NCBI RefSeq assembly: GCF_026410385.1
Contig: NZ_JAPMLT010000008.1
Location: 62,001-126,000, forward strand
Source of the DNA: Tumebacillus lacus
GTDB lineage: Bacteria > Bacillota > Bacilli > Tumebacillales > Tumebacillaceae
Length of the DNA stretch: 64,000 nt
Direction of reading: 5' to 3'
Positions 51,801-58,619 of the stretch are shown piece by piece; within the stretch, counting starts at the first letter, position 1, and every line of letters begins with the position of its first letter. The notes under the pieces were generated by a model. It made no database searches and was not told the origin of the DNA. It saw nothing but the letters and a program-made list of their open reading frames with translations. A program made the position numbers and the translations under genes.

Positions 51801-54800
51801 CGGCGGTGATCACCTCGGTGCGGACGTTGACGTACGGCGACCTGCACGCCCTCGCCAACCGCTGGGCTCGCCTCCTGCGCGAACAGGGCGTGCGGCCGAA
51901 CACCCTCGTCGCCGTCCTGATGGAAAAGGGCTGGGAGCAAGCGGTCGCCACGCTCGCCGTCTTGCTGGCGGGCGCCGCCTATCTGCCGCTCGACCCGCAG
52001 CAGCCGGAGGAACGCCTGCGCCAGTTGATCGAGATCGGCGAGGTGGAGGTCGTCTTGACCCAGCCGCAATTTTTGGAAAATGAGAATCTGTTCCGCAACG
52101 TCCGCACCTTCGCCGTCCACGACGAAGCGGTCGCGGGCTATGAGGACAGCCCGTTGGAATCCGTTCAATCGCCGGATGATCTCGCCTACGTCATCTTTAC
52201 GTCCGGATCGACCGGCGTTCCGAAAGGCGTCATGATCGACCACCGCGGCCCGCTCAATACTTGCCTCGACATCAACGAACGGTTTGGCGTCGGTCCGGAC
52301 GACCGCTTGCTCGCACTGTCCGCGCTGCACTTCGACCTGTCTGTCTACGATCTCTTCGGCCTGTTCGCAGCGGGCGGCACCGTCGTCATCCCGGAGCCGG
52401 ACGCGGTGCGTGACCCGGCTCGCTGGGCGCAGTGGATGCAGCGGAAGCGGGTCACCGTCTGGAACTCGGTGCCTGCGCTGTTGAACTTGCTCGTCGACTA
52501 TGCGGACGGACAGCCGGAGCGGCTCTCCTCCGCGCTGCGAGTCGTGATGATGAGCGGCGACTGGATTCCGGTCTCGTTGCCGGATCGGCTGCGTGCTCTG
52601 CTGCCGAACGTCTCGATCCACTCCCTCGGGGGCGCGACCGAAGCGTCGATTTGGTCGATCCACTACCCGATCCGCGACGTCGATCCGGCGTGGACGAGCA
52701 TCCCGTACGGTCAAGCGATGGCCCATCAGCCGTTTTACGTCTTCCATGACGATCTGCAACCCTGCCCGGTGTGGGTGCCGGGACAGCTCTATATCGGCGG
52801 TGTCGGCCTCGCCAAAGGGTACTGGCGGGATGAGGTCAAAACCGCTTCCAGTTTCCTGACCCATCCGGTGAGCGGCGAACGGCTCTACCGGACGGGCGAC
52901 CTCGGCCGCTGGTTGCCGGACGGCAACATCGAGTTCCTCGGCCGCGAAGATTTCCAAGTCAAAGTGCAGGGCTACCGCATCGAGCTCGGCGAGATCGAAC
53001 ACGCCCTGCTCCGCCGACCGGACATCCGCTCGGCCGTCGTCGCCGCCATCGGCTCCCATGCCGGGGAAAAGCGCCTCGTCGCCTACCTCGTCCCCGAGCC
53101 GGACGCACCGGCTCCGGATGCGGACGACCTGCGTCGCGGTCTGCAAGTCGCGTTGCCCGAGTACATGGTGCCGAGCGCCTTCGTGGTTCTGGACAGCCTC
53201 CCGCTCAGCCAAAACGGCAAAGTGGACCGCAAAGCCCTGCCCGCGCCCGACTTCACCCTCGAAGCGGCGCTCGGCTACGAAGCCCCGTCCACTGCCGCCG
53301 AACGGACACTCGCGGCGATCTGGAGCGAACTCCTCGACCTCGACAGGGAGCGGATCGGCATCCATGACAACCTGTTCACCCTGGGTGCCCACTCCGTCCA
53401 CATCATCCAGGCGGTCGTTCGCCTGCGCCGCGCCGGCTACACCGTCCACGCCCAGCAACTCTTCGAGCGGCAAACCATCGCCGCCACCGCCGAGCTGTTG
53501 GAAGGAATGGGGGAGGTCGTTCATCAGGCACAGTCGGCGCACATGCCCGACCAAGATTCGGCAACCGATCAAAACTCTCGAACGCCTCTCGCAACATCTG
53601 CGGCGTCTGCGGCGTCAAACCCGAGCACCGGCACCCTGCCACAAGGGCCGACCGCCCCGGCCCGCGCTCTGCTGACAGGGGCGACAGGCTATCTGGGCAT
53701 CTACCTGTTGCGCGAGTTGCTGCTGCATACCGACCTCACCGTCACCTGCCTCGTCCGCGCCGGCGACGAGGCGGCCGCTGCGGTGCGACTGCTCGAGCGG
53801 CTGACGTGGTACTTCCCGGACGCGGACTTCGCCGATCACCTCGGCGACCGCCTGCACGTTGTCGTCGGCGACATCGCTCTGCCGCGCTTCGGCCTCTCCG
53901 ATGCCGACTGGCATCTGCTCGCGGACGAGACCGACCTGATCTACCACGCCGCCGCCTTGGTCGACCACTACGGCGACCCGGCCCTGTTCCAAGCGGTCAA
54001 CGTCGACGGCACCCGTCACGCCCTCGATCTGCTGACCCTCGGCCGCCCGAAGAGGTTCCAGCACATCTCCACCATCGGCGTGCGCGGCATCGACGCCTCG
54101 ACCGGGCTCTTCACCGAGACCGACTTCGACCGCGGCCAAACGTTCGACACCCGCTACGCCGAATCGAAATGGCACGCCGAACGCCTCGTCCGCGACGCCC
54201 GCGCGTCCGGTGCACAGGCCAACATCTACCGCCTCGGCTTTGTCGCGGCAGACGCGACAGGAAAATACCAGCACAACATCGAAGACAATGCCCTGTACGG
54301 CTACTTGCGCACTACCCTGCGCCTAGGAATCGCACCGTACTTGCCGACGCTGAAACTCGACTTCCTGCCTGTCGACTTCATCGCCGCCGCCATCGTCCGA
54401 CTGTCGCTGACTCCGGCATCGACCGGCGAGACGTTCCACCTGCTCGCCCCCGAACCGATCACGCACTACGATCTGATGCGCCAGTTCCAAGCGCTCGGCT
54501 ACTCGATTTTGCTGCTCGACCCGGACGAGTTCCACACTACCGTCTTTGACAGCGCCGACGACCACACCTTGACCGAACTCGACGGTCTGGTCGGCTTCAC
54601 CGACCCGTCGCGCGCTCTGATCTTCGAAGTCGCCACCGACCGCACCGCCGAACGCATCACCGCGCTCGGCTTGACCTTCCCGCCCGTCACCTTCGACTGG
54701 GTGCGCAAAATGGTCAACCACGCGGTCGCCGTCGGCCACTTCCCGGCCCCGCCGTTCCACGGCCGAACGAGCCGGACACCCGCTTTGCTCGAACAGACAG

Positions 54801-54817
54801 GAGGTTTTCCGCTTTGA
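45860..54817 (+). CDS. Hybrid PKS-NRPS: ACP-KS-AT-cMT-ACP-Cy-A(Cys)-PCP-R
   Basis: A 2985-residue assembly line. Domains by residue: ACP1 about 8-80 (GLDS, Ser42); KS 115-540 (C286 in DTACSSS, H421, H461); AT 648-950 (S741 in GHSMGE; LASHS around H844); methyltransferase region about 1010-1385 (VLEIGAGTGG at 1196); ACP2 1415-1485 (Ser1450); Cy 1508-1945 (FPLNDIQQAYWIGR; D1641-x4-D1646-xx-S1649); A 1960-2470 (pocket D2159, L2160, Y2163, N2202, M2230, S2232, then L, I, W, K: cysteine code); PCP 2475-2550 (Ser2512 in LGAHS); terminal reductase 2600-2985 (GATGYLG; Y2766, K2770). No ketoreductase or dehydratase is seen. Reading: fatty acyl on ACP1 is extended once, C-methylated, kept as beta-ketone, joined to Cys, cyclised to thiazoline, and released by NAD(P)H as aldehyde or alcohol. 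All key residues are intact. The AT motif is ambiguous between malonyl and methylmalonyl. Confidence 0.95.
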   Translation: MDHTHTRDSLQAWMLNELSERLGLPVEELDTREPFLNFGLDSAEAVMLSGDLGEYLGVELSPTALWDHPCVDDLIDHLLSLPELKPRQETATDHFEKLYHQLYHQAPVPYRETREEPIAIVGIGCRFPGATGPEPFWELLKNGVDAISEVPAERFDASAFFDADPGAPGKMNTRWGGFLQGVDLFDNGFFGISPREASRMDPQQRLLLEVAWEALEDGGLPPSQLSGSKTGVFVGISNNEYSRIQFSDKSLIDAYAGTGNAVSIAANRLSYLLDLRGPSLSIDTACSSSLVAVHLACQSLRNGESEMALAGGVNLILTPDVTINFSKAGVMAKDGRCKTFDAAADGYVRSEGVGLVVLKTLSQAQEDGDRIYAVIRGSAVNQDGRSNGLMAPNGQAQEAVLREAFLNAGVSPGKAHYVEAHGTGTELGDPIEVMALGRVMSEDRSPERYCRVGSVKSNFGHTEAAAGVAGLIKVALALKHKQLPPTLHFQEPNPLIPFATLPVTVQTELSEWPTLPEEKALAGVSSFGFGGTNAHVVLEEHVEPTPAAETNSREQAEVLVLSAPSKQALDELAGSYRDFVRSGVVEGGAPALRDLCHTANARRDHHDHRLALVARSHEEIAQALEDYLHEEPRLGLSHGSANSRRRRPLVFVFPGQGGQWLGMGKQLYATEPVFRDAIDRCDELLHGLAGWSILDELYEDPEFSRLGETEVAQPVLFAVQVALAELWRAWGLYPDAIVGHSMGEAAAAHLAGALTLDEAIYAIWQRGRVMSKADGQGKMAAVELPEQEVAARLTAYGDRLSIAAVNGPTSVVVSGDADAVEEFVAAMARDGVFCRALQVDLASHSPQMERLRTPLVETLVDLTPRSAWVPLYSTVTGGLVDGTELTAAYWGRNLREPVRFHDALTQLLSDGYATFLEVSPHNVLTAAIRTALQTHGHTGTALPTLRRGKDERATMLGTLGELHVLGLPIDWMKVYPDGRVLSLPAYPWQRVRCWMDGCVSPERPAVPLWDLVLAKGAEQSEQAPLDLGLPEYASKRAWLDRLTNAYVIATLRKLEVFAQAGEELAVEEILATKGLLPLHGKLLHRWMARLTALGLVREQEGRFTSVAPLPDPQVELVLGEGREHPVFLDYLRRNGERLVDVLRGETTALELFFPGGSFETTEYIYQHSAEARYFNRIAATVAAGVAASAPHRRLRVLEIGAGTGGTTASVLPALPGERTDYTFTDLSDLFLYRARQKFAGYPGLHTRLLDIEKDPVEQGFSQGSFDLIVAANVLHATRDLRETLRHVRGLLAPGGVAMLWEVTDHQPWFDITFGLIDGWGRHEDDLRDGHPLLHRAAWQAALLEHGFETTAAFPAEGSLANALGQHIVVARAAGDMTASVAAPEEERDAAFIEESDAAATTWHAQLLATAPDQRQDLIVDYLQRRLARLLGTPAARLDAEQPLNTLGLDSLMAVEMRNAIMQDAGVNIPVARFLQEVSALDVAEEVLAQWSESAVEETASARSVLLPDLENRHAPFPLNDIQQAYWIGRTGALELGNVATQLYLEFEADALDLPRLERAWQTLILRHDMLRAVVLPSGEQQILEAVPPYEIACSEATDEQLTAVRERMKHTVRSGDTWPLFEICAHTAAETGRTRLLIAIDFLIADAASLLLLFREWNELYRDPTAASQWTPLTLSFRDYVLAEEAARDSEAYRTSLAYWQERVPTLPPAPELPLTKSPSILERPRFARRTLTMDAASWSRLKERAAESGITPSMLLCAAYAEVLKTWSKSPRFTLNLTLFNREPIHPQTGQIVGDFTALNLLEVDASEAVPFAERARRLQAQLLADLEHRRVSGVRVLRERARAQGTTLGAPMPVVFTSVLEDFAPTFDWLGELVESLAQTPQVWLDHQVLERNGALFLIWDAVEELFPSGVLDDMLAAYGRLLQELGADDTAWHRHGHDLLPASQRELPAVTETTERPVPAGLLHEPFVRHALSTPAHPAVITSVRTLTYGDLHALANRWARLLREQGVRPNTLVAVLMEKGWEQAVATLAVLLAGAAYLPLDPQQPEERLRQLIEIGEVEVVLTQPQFLENENLFRNVRTFAVHDEAVAGYEDSPLESVQSPDDLAYVIFTSGSTGVPKGVMIDHRGPLNTCLDINERFGVGPDDRLLALSALHFDLSVYDLFGLFAAGGTVVIPEPDAVRDPARWAQWMQRKRVTVWNSVPALLNLLVDYADGQPERLSSALRVVMMSGDWIPVSLPDRLRALLPNVSIHSLGGATEASIWSIHYPIRDVDPAWTSIPYGQAMAHQPFYVFHDDLQPCPVWVPGQLYIGGVGLAKGYWRDEVKTASSFLTHPVSGERLYRTGDLGRWLPDGNIEFLGREDFQVKVQGYRIELGEIEHALLRRPDIRSAVVAAIGSHAGEKRLVAYLVPEPDAPAPDADDLRRGLQVALPEYMVPSAFVVLDSLPLSQNGKVDRKALPAPDFTLEAALGYEAPSTAAERTLAAIWSELLDLDRERIGIHDNLFTLGAHSVHIIQAVVRLRRAGYTVHAQQLFERQTIAATAELLEGMGEVVHQAQSAHMPDQDSATDQNSRTPLATSAASAASNPSTGTLPQGPTAPARALLTGATGYLGIYLLRELLLHTDLTVTCLVRAGDEAAAAVRLLERLTWYFPDADFADHLGDRLHVVVGDIALPRFGLSDADWHLLADETDLIYHAAALVDHYGDPALFQAVNVDGTRHALDLLTLGRPKRFQHISTIGVRGIDASTGLFTETDFDRGQTFDTRYAESKWHAERLVRDARASGAQANIYRLGFVAADATGKYQHNIEDNALYGYLRTTLRLGIAPYLPTLKLDFLPVDFIAAAIVRLSLTPASTGETFHLLAPEPITHYDLMRQFQALGYSILLLDPDEFHTTVFDSADDHTLTELDGLVGFTDPSRALIFEVATDRTAERITALGLTFPPVTFDWVRKMVNHAVAVGHFPAPPFHGRTSRTPALLEQTGGFPL

Positions 54818-55575
54818 CCATACTCAATCGCCCCACCAAACCAAATCCGTGGCTGACCTGCTTCACGCCGCATCCGACCGCCACCCTGCGCCTCTTCTGC
54901 TTCCCGTACGCGGGAGGCGGCGCACCGGTGTTCCGCGAATGGTCCGCCCTGCTGCCAAACGCCGAGATCATCGCGCTCCAATACCCGGGCCGCGGCGCAC
55001 GCATGATGGAGCCGCCGATGCAATCCCTGCCGGAGCTCGCCGCCGGCATCTACGAAGCGATCCTGCCTCATCTCAACAAACCGTTCGCTTTCTTCGGCCA
55101 CTCCCTCGGCTCGCTGGTCGCCTTCGAAGTCGCCCGCCTGCTGCGCAAAAACGGCCACCCGTTGCCCCGCCATCTGTTCGTCTCGGCCCGCAAAGCGCCG
55201 CACGTGCCGCGTACCGCCGAAAAACAGATGCACAAACTGCCGGAACAGGAGTTCATCGAGGAACTCAAAACATACAACGGCACGCCCAAAGAAATCCTCG
55301 AAAACAAAGACTTGATGGAACTGGTGCTCCCGGTGCTTCGCGCCGACTTCCGCGTCAACGAAACGTACGAATACGGCGAAGAACCGGCTCTGCACATACC
55401 GCTTACCGCCCTCACCGGCATCGAAGACTCCCGGGCCACCGAAGCGGACATGACGAAATGGAGCCTCCACACTTCGGACGTCTTCACCCAGCAGACATTC
55501 CCGGGCGACCACTTCTATCTCAATCCCTTGCAAAAAGAACTCACCGCCTTCCTCGCCAAACAACTGAACCTCTGA
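54814..55575 (+). CDS. Type II thioesterase
   Basis: A 253-residue alpha/beta hydrolase of the GrsT/SrfAD kind that removes wrong or stalled groups from carrier proteins. LFCFPYAGGGAPVFREW near 28-44, nucleophile in FFGHSLGSLVAFEVA near 95, late Asp in GIEDSRA and His in PGDHFYL. The start is TTG, overlapping the PKS-NRPS stop (TTGA), with AGGAGG 9 bases upstream, so it is translationally coupled. Last gene of the cluster. Confidence 0.93.
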   Translation: MTILNRPTKPNPWLTCFTPHPTATLRLFCFPYAGGGAPVFREWSALLPNAEIIALQYPGRGARMMEPPMQSLPELAAGIYEAILPHLNKPFAFFGHSLGSLVAFEVARLLRKNGHPLPRHLFVSARKAPHVPRTAEKQMHKLPEQEFIEELKTYNGTPKEILENKDLMELVLPVLRADFRVNETYEYGEEPALHIPLTALTGIEDSRATEADMTKWSLHTSDVFTQQTFPGDHFYLNPLQKELTAFLAKQLNL

Positions 55576-55583
55576 GGAAATCA

Positions 55584-55621
55584 AAAAGGCGCGCTGTCCA
55601 CACGGACAACGCGCCTTTTTC
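55584..55621. terminator. Bidirectional terminator of the biosynthetic operon and motB
   Basis: AAAAAGGCGCG-TGTCC/GGACA-CGCGCCTTTTT, 15-bp interrupted stem, T runs on both strands. Confidence 0.85.
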
Positions 55622-55644
55622 TTTTCAACTTTTCCGTTTCCACT

Positions 55645-56409
55645 CTACTCCAGCGGCGAGATCGGCTCCACCGGATGCGCTCGCAACACGATCAGATTCA
55701 CCCGGCGGTTCGCCGCCCGGTTCGCCTCGCTGTCGTTGGGAGCGAGCGGCTTCGTATCGGCATACCCTTCCGCCGACAGTCGTCCGTGCGGCACACCGGC
55801 CGCCTCAAACGCGTGCAACACATTGATCGCCCGCTGCGACGACAGCTCCCAGTTCGAGCGAAACTGCGCATTGCTGATCCCGATCGGCACATCATCCGTG
55901 TGACCCTCGACCGCGACAGGATTGCTCACCAATCGCAAAAACGGTGCGAGCCCGTTCAGCAACCGCTCCGCTTCCGGCTTCACATCCGCCTGCCCGGAAG
56001 CAAACAGCGCCGCATCGTTCAACGTCAGCTGCACTCCCCGGCTCGTCTCGATCACATGGACTTGCCCGGCCAGCCCTTGCCCTTGCACGTAGTCCTCCAG
56101 CCGCTTTTGCAACTCGTCGAGCCGCTGCTGCTCCTCTTCCCGCTTTTGCTGCTCCGATTTGGAACCCGGGTTGCTGTTCGGCAACAGACTCGGCGACCCT
56201 TCGAGCTGAATGCGATCGTTCGTCTGCAACGCCGCACTCAGCGACAGAGACAACGTCTGAAATTTGGTCTGGTCCACTTTCGACACCGCATACATCACCA
56301 CGAAGAAGATCATCAGCAACGTGATCAGATCGGCGTACGTGATCAGCCAGCGATCATGCGTATTTCCGCCGCCGCTCTCCCGCGTCCGTCTGCTACGCCT
56401 GCGTGCCAT
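55645..56409 (-). CDS. motB: Flagellar stator protein MotB
   Basis: Stator subunit joining the ion channel to peptidoglycan. 254 residues: basic N-terminus, one membrane helix with the ion-binding Asp in YADLITLLMIFFVVMYA (near 26), a charged coiled linker (KREEEQQRLDELQKRLEDY) and an OmpA-like peptidoglycan-binding domain (VEGHTDDVPIG, NRAANRRVNLIV). The ATG at 56409 overlaps motA by 17 bases; an upstream GTG at 56418 is possible. Proton versus sodium use cannot be decided by eye. Confidence 0.92.
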   Translation of the reverse strand: MARRRSRRTRESGGGNTHDRWLITYADLITLLMIFFVVMYAVSKVDQTKFQTLSLSLSAALQTNDRIQLEGSPSLLPNSNPGSKSEQQKREEEQQRLDELQKRLEDYVQGQGLAGQVHVIETSRGVQLTLNDAALFASGQADVKPEAERLLNGLAPFLRLVSNPVAVEGHTDDVPIGISNAQFRSNWELSSQRAINVLHAFEAAGVPHGRLSAEGYADTKPLAPNDSEANRAANRRVNLIVLRAHPVEPISPLE

Positions 56410-57190
56410 CGGTATCACCCGCCCCCGCTGCAGCGGCCGAACGGCGCTCCGGCGCCAGGAACGCCCGCAGTTTGTGACGCAGGATGTTCGGATTCTCCCC
56501 CGCCTGGATCGAGAGCACGCCCTCGATCATCAGCTCGCGGACGATCACCTCATCCTTCGAACGCCGCTTGAGCTTTGCCGCGAGCGGCAGATACAGCACG
56601 TTTGCCGACGCGACCCCGTACAACGTCGCGATGAACGCCGTCGCGATCTGCGGCCCCAGCGTGTCCACGTTCGACAGTCCGCCGAGCACGTGCACCAGCC
56701 CCATCACCGTCCCGATGATCCCCATCGTCGGCGCATAGCCGCCGGCCGCCTCAAACGGTTGGGCCGCCTTTTCATGACGGTCTTCCAAAAAAGACAGCTC
56801 CGTCTCCAAGATGCTGCGCACCAAATCGCTGTCTACCCCGTCGACGACCAAGCGCAGCCCATTGCGCAAAAATTCGTCCTCGTTGGTCTCCACCCGGTCT
56901 TCCAGCGCCAGAACGCCTTCACGACGGGCGACCATCGACAGCTCGACCAGTTCGTCAATCGTCTCATTGGCGTCGAGCGTTTGCGGCTTGAACGCGATCT
57001 TCAACGCTTTCGGGATCTGCCGCAGTTGCTCACCCGGCGTCGACAGCACCACCGCGCCGAACGTCCCGCCAAATACGATCAGTGCGGCCGTCGGTGACAG
57101 CAAGGCCGCGAGATGACCGCCCTCCGCCGCGAAGCCCAGCAACAGCGCTCCGAGGCCCAACAAGAGACCTATTACGGTCGTTCTATCCAT
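56393..57190 (-). CDS. motA: Flagellar stator protein MotA
   Basis: A 265-residue four-helix stator protein. N-terminal helices (TVIGLLLGLGALLLGF, ALIVFGGTFGAVVL), the cytoplasmic loop with LALEDRVETNEDEFLRNGL, PTMGIIGTVMGLVHVL and the C-terminal SKDEVIVRELMIEGVLSIQAGENP, all family hallmarks. AGGAGG lies 8 bases before the ATG, at the end of a repeat that contains four AGGAG copies. No other flagellar genes are in the window. Confidence 0.93.
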   Translation of the reverse strand: MDRTTVIGLLLGLGALLLGFAAEGGHLAALLSPTAALIVFGGTFGAVVLSTPGEQLRQIPKALKIAFKPQTLDANETIDELVELSMVARREGVLALEDRVETNEDEFLRNGLRLVVDGVDSDLVRSILETELSFLEDRHEKAAQPFEAAGGYAPTMGIIGTVMGLVHVLGGLSNVDTLGPQIATAFIATLYGVASANVLYLPLAAKLKRRSKDEVIVRELMIEGVLSIQAGENPNILRHKLRAFLAPERRSAAAAGAGDTDGTQA

Positions 57191-57198
57191 CCTTGCAT

Positions 57199-57234
57199 CC
57201 TCCTAACTCCTGACTCCTAACTCCTGACTTCCTG
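57199..57234. repeat. 14-bp tandem repeat forming serial Shine-Dalgarno-like motifs
   Basis: Unit CTAACTCCTGACTC repeated about 2.5 times; on the minus strand it gives four AGGAG motifs directly before motA. Confidence 0.75.
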
Positions 57235-57240
57235 TCTCGA

Positions 57241-58527
57241 TCAATGATACGTCGAGGGTGCCTGCTTCCCTCCGCCGACCAATCGGCCCCACAGCCAGCG
57301 CCACGGGGAGATCGAATCGAGCCGCACATACTGGCGCGCCTGATCGTCCGGCACGAGAATGATGCCGAGTTGATGATGATCGCCCATATAGATCGGCGTC
57401 GAGGCAAAGCGCGGCTCTCCCTCCGGCGTCAACACTTCCAACTTGGCAAACGCCGGATTTTGATTGAGCGCAAAATGCAGGTCATACGGCGTGTTCACCG
57501 GCGTCCCGTTCACGCGGACGATCGTCTCGCCGGACGCAAGACCCATCTCCTGAGCCGGGCTCTGCGGCAAAACGCTGAGGATCTTCAGCCCTTGCAGCGG
57601 CCGCACATAGATCGGTTGCCCGCTCTGCTCTTCCCGGATCTCGATCAGGATCAGCACCTCATGCGCCACCGTGCAGAACATCGCCGCCACCCACAACAGC
57701 GGCGGCCAATACGCGCTGCCGACCGCCAGGCCGAGCAGCACGAGACTGTAGCCGGCCAGATAGCGGGATGTCGTCGCCGCCTTCTTTTTCGGCGTCTGCG
57801 TCAGGGCCACGCCGGAATACCCGAGGATCGACGGGAACGGCACCACCATCAGGCTGCCCAGCGCCCCGAGCGGGATCAGCGGCCACCACGACGGCGCGGT
57901 CACGCCGCTGCCCGTGCCGACCACGACAAACGCCGCCATCGGCACCACCCAAAACTTTTGCAGGATAAATCCGCCGATCAGTCGCCCGCGCTTGCCTTCC
58001 ACAAACACCGGCATCGGCTGCTCCGACCCGTTCAGGTACACGAGCAACGCCTCAACCAGATGCAACACCGCCACCAACGCCATCAACTGCGGGATGTGCA
58101 GCCCGCGCAGGTCGGTGTAAATCGTCGCCAGAATGCCTGGAGCCAACTGCCACTCCGGGAGCGCCTGCAACACCAGCGAGATCACGCTCAGCAGCCCTCC
58201 CGCATAGGCGAAACAAATAAATCGCGCATTGATCAGCGCCAAACAGAGCGCCACCACCCAGACATAGAGCAGATCGCTCGGATTGAGCACCGCGCCGACA
58301 GCCGTCAGCAACGCCGTCGCGAGCAGACCGCCCGCGACCCCGTAGCCCAGCGAGCGGAGAAACTGCTCATTTGGCGAATGGACGCGCACGCCGAACATCC
58401 GGCGCTCCATCCCGTTCTGTCTGACATACTGCATGTACACGAGCAAGAGAGCAACGTAAAAAAGAGGATGTGCCAATACTTGCATCAGGCCGCGAAGGAC
58501 TGCCAGCAAAAATGAGAATTCGGTCAT
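57241..58527 (-). CDS. minJ: MinJ-like polytopic PDZ-domain protein
   Basis: A 428-residue protein with six to eight membrane helices (about 10-300) and a C-terminal PDZ domain (about 310-390: LKILSVLPQSPAQEMGLASGETIVRVNG). B. subtilis MinJ (YvjD) has the same architecture, bridges DivIVA and MinD to keep division at mid-cell, and lies beside ctpB as here. Length and topology agree; sequence-level orthology was not tested. ATG 58527 follows GAGAGGGG. Confidence 0.8.
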   Translation of the reverse strand: MTEFSFLLAVLRGLMQVLAHPLFYVALLLVYMQYVRQNGMERRMFGVRVHSPNEQFLRSLGYGVAGGLLATALLTAVGAVLNPSDLLYVWVVALCLALINARFICFAYAGGLLSVISLVLQALPEWQLAPGILATIYTDLRGLHIPQLMALVAVLHLVEALLVYLNGSEQPMPVFVEGKRGRLIGGFILQKFWVVPMAAFVVVGTGSGVTAPSWWPLIPLGALGSLMVVPFPSILGYSGVALTQTPKKKAATTSRYLAGYSLVLLGLAVGSAYWPPLLWVAAMFCTVAHEVLILIEIREEQSGQPIYVRPLQGLKILSVLPQSPAQEMGLASGETIVRVNGTPVNTPYDLHFALNQNPAFAKLEVLTPEGEPRFASTPIYMGDHHQLGIILVPDDQARQYVRLDSISPWRWLWGRLVGGGKQAPSTYH

Positions 58528-58553
58528 GCGCACGATTCCCCTCTCTGAAATAC

Positions 58554-58590
58554 AAAAATACCCGCAAGAGTCGAGACTCCGCGGGTATTT
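58554..58590 (-). terminator. Terminator between ctpB and minJ
   Basis: Minus strand AAATACCCGC/GCGGGTATTT then TTG; 10-bp stem. Confidence 0.75.
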
Positions 58591-58619
58591 CATTCGACAT
58601 CGCAACGCGGCAATCCTGC

